A stretch of DNA of 5,144 bases, from positions 2,111 through 7,254 of the forward strand of contig JAGOBZ010000160.1 in NCBI GenBank assembly GCA_017999015.1. Direction: 5' to 3'. A program made the position numbers and the translations under genes. Source of the stretch: Kiritimatiellia bacterium (lineage in GTDB: Bacteria > Verrucomicrobiota > Kiritimatiellia > RFP12 > UBA1067). Shown here piece after piece: positions 1-5,144 of this stretch. The notes beneath the pieces were generated by a model, which saw nothing but the letters and a program-made list of their open reading frames with translations, had not been told where the DNA came from and did no database searches. Positions within the stretch are counted from its first letter, which is position 1. Each line of letters starts with the position of its first letter.

Positions 1-25
1 AACAACTTTCACGAGAGGGTTCCTG

Positions 26-1306
26 ATGAAAACGTTGGCTTTGCGGCTATATGGCGAGAACGACCTGCGGCTTGAGAGGTTTGACCTGCCGGCACTCACC
101 GATGATGAAATCTTGGCGGACATTGTCACGAACAGCATCTGCATGTCTGATTACAAGGCAACGATCCAGGGCGCCAACCACAAGCGGGTTCCCGACGATG
201 TCGCGGAGAATCCCATCATCCTCGGCCACGAGTTTTGCGGCAAGCTCTTGAAGGTCGGCAAGAACTGGCAGAACAAATTTAGTGTCGGCCAAAAGTACGG
301 GGTCCAGCCCCAACTCAACATCCCCGGCCACGAGCACTGGGCGCCGGGCTACTCTTTCCGCTGGATCGGCGGTGATGCCACGCGTATCGTCATCCCCAAA
401 GAGGTGCTGGAACTCGACTGTCTGCTGACGTATGACGGTGACGCCTATTACAAATCGTCGATCGCCGAGCCGGTATCCTGCATCGTGGGGGCATACCGGT
501 GCAGCTACCACTTCAAGGCAGGCGAATATGACCACCAAATGGGCATCAAGCAGGGCGGCTCGATGGTCATCCTCGCGGGTGCAGGCCCGATGGGTCTGAG
601 CGCGATCGACCTCGCGCTGCATGGCCCTGAACACCGGCCGGGACGGCTCGTCATCACCGACATCGATCAGGCGCGGCTTGACCGTGCGGCGCAGATCTTT
701 CCGGTCGATCACGCCCAAGCCTGCGGCGTTGAACTTCACTATGTGAACACCGCGGGCCAAGATGATCCCGTGGCCTTCATCAAGTCGGTAAACCAGAACA
801 AGGGCTTCGACGATGTGATGGTCTTCGCGCCGGTGCCGGCCCTGATTGAGCAGGGGTCGGCGCTGCTGGGCTATCTGGGGTGCATGAACTTTTTCGCAGG
901 CCCGGCCAAAGCGGATTTCAAGGCCTCCATCAATTTCTATGATGTGCACTACATGGGGCACCATGTCGTGGGCTCCTCTGGCGGGAACACCAAGGATCTG
1001 CAAGACGCCATGAACTATGCGGCGAAAGGTTTGATCACGCCGTCCGTTATGATCACCCATGTGGGCGGCATCGACTCCGTGGCCGAAACCACCAAAAATC
1101 TGCCGAAGATCCCCGGCGGCAAGAAACTGGTCTATACTCACGTTTCCATGCCCATGACCGCGATCGACGACTTTTCGTCGCTCGGCGAGAAGAACCCTTA
1201 CTTTGCGGCGCTGGCCGAGATTTGCGGGCGCAACAAGGGCCTTTGGTGCTCTGAAGCCGAACAGTACGTGCTGACCCACGCCCCGCGTCTTGAGGAAGAT
1301 GCCTGA
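26..1306 (+). CDS. Zinc-dependent medium-chain dehydrogenase, L-sorbose-1-phosphate reductase (SorE)-like
   Basis: This 426-residue protein is a cytoplasmic NAD(P)-dependent medium-chain dehydrogenase that probably interconverts a sugar or sugar phosphate and its polyol. Its N-terminus, the VPDDVAENP-IILGHEFCGK block and its C-terminal extension (about residues 375-426) resemble the SorE family as I remember it, which reduces L-sorbose 1-phosphate to glucitol 6-phosphate. Likely catalytic zinc ligands are C39, H68 and E69, with E148 in the AEP motif. The Rossmann glycine motif AGAGPMG is at 184-190. Strand two ends in TDID (D212), an acidic position usually favouring NAD over NADP. No cysteines occur between residues 72 and 131, so the structural four-cysteine zinc lobe of classical alcohol dehydrogenases is missing. 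The start is supported by GAGAGGG at 13-19, six bases upstream. No sorbose PTS or kinase gene is visible, so the substrate is uncertain; the fold assignment is secure. Confidence 0.85.
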   Translation: MKTLALRLYGENDLRLERFDLPALTDDEILADIVTNSICMSDYKATIQGANHKRVPDDVAENPIILGHEFCGKLLKVGKNWQNKFSVGQKYGVQPQLNIPGHEHWAPGYSFRWIGGDATRIVIPKEVLELDCLLTYDGDAYYKSSIAEPVSCIVGAYRCSYHFKAGEYDHQMGIKQGGSMVILAGAGPMGLSAIDLALHGPEHRPGRLVITDIDQARLDRAAQIFPVDHAQACGVELHYVNTAGQDDPVAFIKSVNQNKGFDDVMVFAPVPALIEQGSALLGYLGCMNFFAGPAKADFKASINFYDVHYMGHHVVGSSGGNTKDLQDAMNYAAKGLITPSVMITHVGGIDSVAETTKNLPKIPGGKKLVYTHVSMPMTAIDDFSSLGEKNPYFAALAEICGRNKGLWCSEAEQYVLTHAPRLEEDA

Positions 1307-1312
1307 GACGTT

Positions 1313-1317
1313 GAGAG
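1313..1317 (+). promoter_or_regulatory. Ribosome binding site that decides the ruvA start
   Basis: GAGAG lies six bases before the ATG at 1324, in the 17-base gap after the dehydrogenase stop codon. An in-frame TTG at 1318 would abut this motif, leaving no spacing. It would also add two residues before the MIAFLHG start typical of RuvA. The ATG at 1324 is therefore the better start. Confidence 0.6.
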
Positions 1318-1323
1318 TTGCCT

Positions 1324-1920
1324 ATGATCGCTTTCCTCCACGGCAAGCTGGCCGACAAGACGCCCTCCACCGTCATACTCGACGTGCAGGGCGTCGGGTA
1401 TGAACTCTTCATCTCTCTGAGCACCTATGACCGGCTGCCGGCCACCGGCAGCGACTGCCGGTTGTTGACCTATCATCATATCCGCGAGGACGCGCAGGTG
1501 CTGTTCGGATTCGCACAGGCCGAAGAGAAGCGCATGTTTGAAAGGCTGATCGACGTCAACGGAGTCGGCCCCAAGCTCGCCCTCAGCGTGTTGAGCGGAT
1601 TGACCGTGTCCGAGCTGGTCGCTGCGATCGCCGAAAGCAACGTCAAGCGCATCAGCTCCGTGCACGGCGTCGGCAAAAAAACAGCCGAACGCATCATCGT
1701 AGAACTTCGCGACAAAGTGGATCCGCTGGAAGCGCTCGCGGGGCGCACCGCCGGCGGCGGCGATGCCCGCAACGCCATGCTGCGCGACGCCATTCTGGCG
1801 CTCAGCCAACTGGGCTTCCCGCAGGACCAAGCGCGCAAGATGGTGCAGTCCGCGCTTGACGCCGACCCCGCCGTGACCGACACCGAAGTCTTGTTGCGCA
1901 AAGCCTTGAGCAGCAAGTGA
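1324..1920 (+). CDS. ruvA: Holliday junction branch migration complex subunit RuvA
   Basis: RuvA binds the four-way Holliday junction as a tetramer and recruits the RuvB motor for branch migration in recombinational repair. The 198 residues match the usual length of about 200. Domain I (about 1-62) is the OB fold, beginning MIAFLHGKL and containing GVGYE. Acidic-pin residues E55 and D56 fall at the same positions as in E. coli RuvA. Domain II holds two helix-hairpin-helix motifs, VNGVGPK at 78-84 and VHGVGKKTA at 113-121, which bind the DNA backbone. A Gly/Ala-rich linker (about 138-148) leads to the C-terminal helical domain III (about 150-198), which contacts RuvB. The gene follows the dehydrogenase by 17 bases on the same strand and is probably cotranscribed. 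Neither ruvB nor ruvC is in the window. It ends 13 bases from the convergent trmJ-like gene. Confidence 0.97.
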   Translation: MIAFLHGKLADKTPSTVILDVQGVGYELFISLSTYDRLPATGSDCRLLTYHHIREDAQVLFGFAQAEEKRMFERLIDVNGVGPKLALSVLSGLTVSELVAAIAESNVKRISSVHGVGKKTAERIIVELRDKVDPLEALAGRTAGGGDARNAMLRDAILALSQLGFPQDQARKMVQSALDADPAVTDTEVLLRKALSSK

Positions 1921-1933
1921 GCCGCCTGTCCGT

Positions 1934-2698
1934 TCAGGCCGTCGTACTGCCTTTGGGCTTCACGCCGCCGCCGTTGCGCGCGGCCCAGTCTGCCTGCCGC
2001 GCCACGCCCATGAGGATCGAGACGTCATCGTCCGAATACACGCCGCGTGAAAAAATCCGCTGCACACCCTGCATCATGTGATCGGCTTTATCTTCTTTCA
2101 TGAACCCGATCCGCAACAGCATGTCGCGCCACATCTCTGCCAATTTCAGCTTGCGCGCGGCTAGTGCGGGTGCCGACTTCTCGATCGGCGGCTCGTAGGA
2201 GCCCAGCGCACCATACAGTTCATAACAGCAGAGCAAGACCGCCTGCGCCAAATTCAGCGACGTGTAATCAGGGTGCACGGGAATGCGGATGAGATGGGTG
2301 CAAAGCCCGATCTCGTCATTGGACAATCCTTTGTCTTCACGGCCGAAAACCAAAGCCACCTTCCCGTTCGCCGCCAGGCGCAACAGTTCCGGCGCCAGCT
2401 CGCGCGGAGTCTTCACATGCTGCCGGTAAAGCCCGCCGCGCGCGGTGGTCCCCGCCACAAAGGCGCAGTCCGCCACCGCCTCGGCCAGCGTGGCGACCTC
2501 GCGCCGCGCGTTCAGGATGTCAGCCGCATGCACAGCCATCCGCGACGCTTCGCCGGCATCGTCGCACAGTCGCGGCCCGGCCAGGACCAGCTCACGCAGC
2601 CCCATGTTGGCCATGGCACGGCAAACCGACCCCACGTTGCCGTGGTATAAGGTGCCGACCAGCACCACGCGAAAATTGCTTAATAATGTATCCATCAT
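1934..2698 (-). CDS. trmJ: TrmJ-type tRNA (cytidine/uridine-2'-O-)-methyltransferase, SPOUT/TrmH superfamily
   Basis: This 254-residue protein is an S-adenosylmethionine-dependent SPOUT RNA methyltransferase. Its closest familiar relative is TrmJ, which methylates the 2'-OH of nucleotide 32 in the tRNA anticodon loop. SPOUT motif 1 is NVGSVCRAMANMG at 21-33, with R27 matching the catalytic arginine. Motif 2 is ALVFGREDKGLSNDE at 115-129. Motif 3 is YTSLNLAQAV at 145-154. Motifs 2 and 3 form the trefoil knot and cofactor pocket. A helical C-terminal extension (about 172-254) is typical of TrmJ (E. coli about 246 residues) rather than of shorter TrmL. The first ATG overlaps the TGA of the upstream lipoprotein gene as ATGA, and a second ATG follows immediately. 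I see no convincing Shine-Dalgarno sequence before either, which fits translational coupling. Some annotations would call it generic TrmH-family; exact target specificity cannot be read from sequence. Confidence 0.9.
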   Translation of the reverse strand: MMDTLLSNFRVVLVGTLYHGNVGSVCRAMANMGLRELVLAGPRLCDDAGEASRMAVHAADILNARREVATLAEAVADCAFVAGTTARGGLYRQHVKTPRELAPELLRLAANGKVALVFGREDKGLSNDEIGLCTHLIRIPVHPDYTSLNLAQAVLLCCYELYGALGSYEPPIEKSAPALAARKLKLAEMWRDMLLRIGFMKEDKADHMMQGVQRIFSRGVYSDDDVSILMGVARQADWAARNGGGVKPKGSTTA

Positions 2699-3813
2699 CG
2701 TACGGCGGGTGAAATCGACAATGCATCATGCAACTTGTCACGAGTGTCAGCCATCACCGAATCACGGAGTTTCACCAAATCGGCATACTCCATCAACTGC
2801 ATACGCGCTTTGGACTCTTCTAGCGTCTCAAGGGTTGTTTCCAGTGTAAACAGTCTTTCCGACAGAACGGCAACCTGTGCGGACATCGCATTCATCAAAC
2901 GGTCGATCGTTCGCCCCCTGTAAATTTCGGCGGCGTTGAACATGTCTCCCTTGAATTGACTTTCCGAAATGGCTGCCGTATCCCTGGATTCTTTTTCGTC
3001 TAATGCTCGGTCAAACTTTCTCCGCGCGTCACTTTCCAACAGCGTGGCATCGACATGCGCCGTCGAACCTCCACTCAATTCAAGAAGTTGATTGAGACGT
3101 TCAAGTTGCATATCGATCACCTCCAACTTCTTATCTCTTTGAGTCCCTCTATAAACCGATACGACATTCCCCTTTTCTTTCTCAAGTTTGGCAATCCGAG
3201 CGAGAATGTTTTCATGGGCGGACTTCACTGCATTCTTTGCGGCTTGGTTAGCCAATTCCACCGAACTATCCACGTCCTTGACCTGCATCCGGTAATTTTC
3301 CGCGTTGCCTTTCAATTCCTGAGCCAGCGCTGTATGCGAGGTCTTATGAAAACGCACAGCCTCCGTAAATTCCACTTTGAGTGCGCTGAAATCTCCGCCC
3401 GTATATTTCACCGCCAATCGGTTAAGGTCTTGATTCGTCATCACATTGTAGACCGTATATTCCAAACCCCGTCTGTCTTCAATCGATGCCGTCGCTTTTT
3501 CAGCGATTCTACGATCCTCAGCAATACTTTTCAAAGTATCCGACAGGTCTTCCGCCTTTGCCCTCAAGAACTTGATCCTGGCATCAATCAGGTTTGGCAG
3601 CGACACCATCAATTTTTCAGCTTCTACTCTTTCACGTTCACGACGCTCGGCCTCTTCAGCTAATCGAAGCCGTTCCTCCTGAAGAGCAAGTTGAGTATCC
3701 TTTTGCATACGCTGTTTCGCAGCCCGATTTCTCATAAAATCCGGACCGATACGATCACAACCGCTGTTGACCAGCAGTGCTGCAAAGAGCCCCGCAAAAA
3801 AATACCCCTTCAT
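2695..3813 (-). CDS. Probable lipoprotein, exported coiled-coil protein of unknown function
   Basis: I do not recognise the family of this 372-residue protein. The N-terminus MKGYFFAGLFAALLVNSGC has a short basic start, a hydrophobic core (about 4-15) and a cysteine at 19 after NSG. This suggests a type II signal peptide, though N at -3 is not a standard lipobox residue. D20 after the cysteine would keep a lipoprotein in the inner membrane by the E. coli +2 rule. Residues 27-70 are a strongly charged Glu/Arg/Lys helix with coiled-coil character. Further long charged helices follow (about 80-115, 185-245, 258-275, 310-360), and no catalytic motif is evident. C19 is the only cysteine, in contrast to its neighbour. 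The ATG is preceded by AAGGA at a normal distance and overlaps the TGA of the cysteine-rich gene as ATGA; its own TGA overlaps the trmJ start the same way. It is AT-richer than trmJ. A scaffold or envelope-tethering role is only a guess. Confidence 0.8.
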   Translation of the reverse strand: MKGYFFAGLFAALLVNSGCDRIGPDFMRNRAAKQRMQKDTQLALQEERLRLAEEAERRERERVEAEKLMVSLPNLIDARIKFLRAKAEDLSDTLKSIAEDRRIAEKATASIEDRRGLEYTVYNVMTNQDLNRLAVKYTGGDFSALKVEFTEAVRFHKTSHTALAQELKGNAENYRMQVKDVDSSVELANQAAKNAVKSAHENILARIAKLEKEKGNVVSVYRGTQRDKKLEVIDMQLERLNQLLELSGGSTAHVDATLLESDARRKFDRALDEKESRDTAAISESQFKGDMFNAAEIYRGRTIDRLMNAMSAQVAVLSERLFTLETTLETLEESKARMQLMEYADLVKLRDSVMADTRDKLHDALSISPAVR

Positions 3814-4532
3814 TTTTCAGTATCCTTTTTTTGTGCTTTCTGGCGTTCGAGCGGTGTGATTATTTTGTCGCCTCCGCATAACGGACAAACCTCCGTCATT
3901 TTTTTCTCAAATTCACCTTTACAATGCGGACAATCGAGTTTCTTACAGGCACACGGAGTAAACCGGCCCTCACACACCGCCTTGCAATTCCGGCACACAT
4001 ATTTTCCGGCCTGATTCTTCTCGTGGTTCCACCCCTGCTCACAGATTTCGCATTTCACTGTTGTGGATACATTCCCATTCGCATCGCATGTTGTGCATGC
4101 GTCCACGGAGACCCCATTGGCCGGAGCCGGCGCAGTATTCAAACGCCCTGCCGTCCCCCTCGTTTCATTCAACGCAGCCCCCCCTTTGCATGCAGGGCAC
4201 AAGATACGTTCGACGTGCTTCCCCCGGCCCCCACAGGAAGAACAAGTAACTTTCGGAGGTTGATACATACCGTCGCCCCCACATGTTCGACATGTTTTGC
4301 GACTGTTACTGTACGTCCCCGTCGTAGCGCGATATGCGTTAGATGAATGGAAGCCCCTACCAGCGCAAGCCGTGCATGGTACGGGGGGCGGAAAGACTTT
4401 TCCGGAAGCGCTACACACCTTACATGCGGTGCTTTTTTCTATCGTGCCCGCATCCGCGCATACGGAACAAGCCCAAACATTGATAGCCAATAGCGAAGGG
4501 ATCACAAAGGTAAAGAATCGATATCGTGCCAC
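3810..4532 (-). CDS. Exported cysteine-rich protein with DnaJ-type CXXC zinc-finger repeats, unknown function
   Basis: From a GTG start at 4532 this is a 240-residue protein with no J domain and no assigned function. The N-terminus MARYRFFTFVIPSLLAINVWA is a good signal peptide with a V-W-A cleavage site before C22. The mature part carries eleven CXXC pairs, at 22/25, 37/40, 53/56, 81/84, 97/100, 112/115, 146/149, 161/164, 180/183, 201/204 and 216/219, plus C187, C194 and C196. Pairs three, four and five read CTACAGRGF, CRTCGGDGM and CSSCGGRGK, matching the CXXCXGXG repeat of the DnaJ/Hsp40 zinc-binding domain. The last third is closer to zinc-ribbon pairs (CPHC and CPLCGG). A Ser/Ala/Pro-rich linker lies at about 120-144. 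The C-terminus is highly charged. The 3' end overlaps the lipoprotein start as ATGA. Zinc binding is inferred from the motifs; an in-frame ATG at 4547 would add five residues. Confidence 0.85.
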   Translation of the reverse strand: MARYRFFTFVIPSLLAINVWACSVCADAGTIEKSTACKVCSASGKVFPPPVPCTACAGRGFHSSNAYRATTGTYSNSRKTCRTCGGDGMYQPPKVTCSSCGGRGKHVERILCPACKGGAALNETRGTAGRLNTAPAPANGVSVDACTTCDANGNVSTTVKCEICEQGWNHEKNQAGKYVCRNCKAVCEGRFTPCACKKLDCPHCKGEFEKKMTEVCPLCGGDKIITPLERQKAQKKDTEK

Positions 4533-4538
4533 AACACA

Positions 4539-4544
4539 CCTCCT
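4539..4544 (-). promoter_or_regulatory. Strong ribosome binding site that selects a GTG start for the cysteine-rich gene
   Basis: A perfect AGGAGG reads on the minus strand at 4544-4539, followed by six bases and GTG at 4532. Starting at the ATG at 4547 would place this motif inside codons 2-3, with no good site upstream. It would also add MRRCV before the natural signal peptide. GTG at 4532 is therefore preferred. Confidence 0.7.
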
Positions 4545-4607
4545 CATTCGTTTGACAGGCAGGACTACACCCTATGCAACTACAAAAAAACCACTACACG
4601 CATGTAC

Positions 4608-4637
4608 ACCATAGCAAAATAATGAACGTGTCCTTAA
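4608..4637 (-). promoter_or_regulatory. Tentative promoter for the cysteine-rich/lipoprotein/trmJ operon
   Basis: On the minus strand an extended -10 element, TGC followed by TATGGT, occupies 4616-4608. A poor -35 candidate, TTAAGG, lies 18 bases further up at 4637-4632 and matches only three of six consensus positions. Transcription would start near 4600, giving a leader of roughly 70 bases before the GTG at 4532. The operon could instead be read through from the porin gene upstream. Confidence 0.2.
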
Positions 4638-4662
4638 CTTAGTACAGGATCTCAATATTTGC

Positions 4663-4697
4663 AACGATAATCATTAAAACGATAATCATTAAAACGA
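4663..4697 (-). repeat. 15-bp tandem repeat with Fur-box-like half sites
   Basis: A period-15 tract of about 2.3 copies has the plus-strand unit CGATAATCATTAAAA at 4665-4679 and again, identical, at 4680-4694, followed by CGA. Each unit contains the dyad TAAT-C-ATTA. Each matches 11 of the 14 specified positions of the 7-1-7 Fur consensus TGATAATNATTATCA. The right-hand unit overlaps the TAA stop of the porin gene. The tract lies about 130 bases upstream of the cysteine-rich gene start. The repeat is certain; a role as a metal-responsive operator is inference. Confidence 0.85.
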
Positions 4698-5144
4698 AAG
4701 CTGACCGGAGAACTGTATGCGATTATCGGTCACGCGCTCTTCCTCCTTGAACTCGGTTCGAAGCAGCGCATACTCGCCACCGATCATCAAGTTCGCGGTG
4801 ACCAGATAGAAGAGTGAGGCAAAGTAACGTTCATTGAATGTACGCGAGGCGGCGAGCGAGAGATCGCCATCCGACGGGTTGTCAAGGCCGTAGCCGAGCG
4901 CGAGCGACCACCGGTCCGTCAGATCATAGACCCCTTCGACCCAGCCGCCGCAGGCCGACACGGCACGGCCCTCGGCTAGATTGATACCCTGTAGAACCCC
5001 GCCGTAATAGGCGTCAAGATTCTGCCCGGCCCAGAGCGTGCCCTGCAAGGTGAAGGGGTCGGCCAACGGGAGCTGAGCCGCGAGTTGGACCAACTCAACC
5101 GGATAGGTATCGGGGGAAGGCGTGCGGCGCGTGCGCTCCTCCCC
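4689..5144 (-). CDS. Outer-membrane beta-barrel protein, DcaP-like porin family (C-terminal part, cut by window edge)
   Basis: This frame stays open from the right edge to TAA at 4691-4689, giving about 151 residues of the C-terminal end of a longer protein. A TTG at 5093 is in frame, but the codons before it remain open to 5144 and no ribosome site favours it, so I read the gene as truncated by the window. The segments WAGQNLDAYYGGVLQGIN, then a GGW strand, YDLTDRWSLALGYGLDNP, an FASLFY strand and MIGGEYALLRTEF look like successive amphipathic strands with turns. They resemble DcaP-like porins. The final residues QFSGQLSF end in the C-terminal phenylalanine that BAM recognises in outer-membrane proteins. 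It should form a channel or barrel in the outer membrane; substrate unknown. It is GC-rich, unlike the next gene downstream, and shares its strand 156 bases ahead of the cysteine-rich gene's GTG. Confidence 0.75.
   Translation of the reverse strand, partial: GEERTRRTPSPDTYPVELVQLAAQLPLADPFTLQGTLWAGQNLDAYYGGVLQGINLAEGRAVSACGGWVEGVYDLTDRWSLALGYGLDNPSDGDLSLAASRTFNERYFASLFYLVTANLMIGGEYALLRTEFKEEERVTDNRIQFSGQLSF

Noticed and set aside
47..1279. Long minus-strand open frame of 410 codons across the dehydrogenase gene
   Set aside because: It is the antisense shadow of a GC-rich, clearly recognised gene. Its translation is rich in R, H, G and V with no family resemblance.
1198..1916. Minus-strand open frames of 146 and 210 codons opposite ruvA
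   Set aside because: They lie within the complement of ruvA and the dehydrogenase end, show no recognisable motifs, and have no ribosome site that I can see.
1924..1939. Small hairpin GCCTG-N6-CAGGC at the ruvA/trmJ convergence, as a possible bidirectional terminator
   Set aside because: The stem is only five base pairs, it runs into the trmJ stop codon, and neither strand has a T-run after it.
3055..3663. Plus-strand open frame of 202 codons inside the lipoprotein gene
   Set aside because: It is antisense to a frame with a coherent signal peptide, coiled coil and operon overlaps. Its composition is that of a reversed Glu/Lys-rich gene.
4552..4578. Plus-strand TTGACA (4552-4557) with TATGCA (4573-4578) as a promoter
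   Set aside because: The spacer is only 15 bases, and it would transcribe into the 3' end of the opposing porin gene with no plus-strand gene to serve.
4584..4606. Possible porin-gene terminator: TACA/TGTA stem followed by seven T on the minus strand
   Set aside because: The stem has four mostly AT pairs and is separated from the T-run by several bases, too weak for an intrinsic terminator.
3924..4614. Plus-strand open frames of 62-140 codons opposite the cysteine-rich gene
   Set aside because: They are complements of the CXXC-repeat coding sequence, and their cysteine- and proline-rich composition follows from that.

Overview
The window reads as bacterial chromosome from a Gram-negative organism. 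The evidence is an outer-membrane beta-barrel C-terminus ending in phenylalanine, an exported cysteine-rich protein and a probable lipoprotein, next to housekeeping genes (ruvA, a trmJ-type methyltransferase). The core genes are GC-rich. The gene mix, with a SorE-like dehydrogenase, a DcaP-like porin and exported DnaJ-zinc-finger-like proteins, reminds me of the Planctomycetes-Verrucomicrobia-Chlamydiae/Kiritimatiellota side of the tree. That placement is a weak inference and needs a database search.

Layout, left to right. On the plus strand, a zinc-dependent medium-chain dehydrogenase resembling L-sorbose-1-phosphate reductase (26-1306) is followed after 17 bases by ruvA (1324-1920), probably in one transcript. 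A convergent junction of only 13 bases separates ruvA from a minus-strand block. Read in its own direction from the right edge, that block contains: the C-terminal part of an outer-membrane porin-like protein (5144 down to 4689, cut by the window edge); a 156-base gap carrying a 15-bp tandem repeat that resembles Fur-type operators; an exported protein with eleven CXXC pairs (4532 down to 3810); a coiled-coil probable lipoprotein (3813 down to 2695); and a TrmJ-type tRNA 2'-O-methyltransferase (2698 down to 1934).

The last three genes are joined by two identical 4-base ATGA stop/start overlaps, so they are almost certainly one translationally coupled operon. The first two are visibly richer in A+T than trmJ, ruvA, the dehydrogenase and the porin fragment, and I cannot assign either to a named family. 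This pair is the most novel part of the window: a cysteine-rich, DnaJ-zinc-finger-like protein without a J domain, sent out of the cytoplasm, coupled to a membrane-anchored coiled-coil partner. Everything else is recognisable. No rRNA, tRNA, CRISPR array or insertion sequence is visible, and no stretch over 300 bases lacks a gene.
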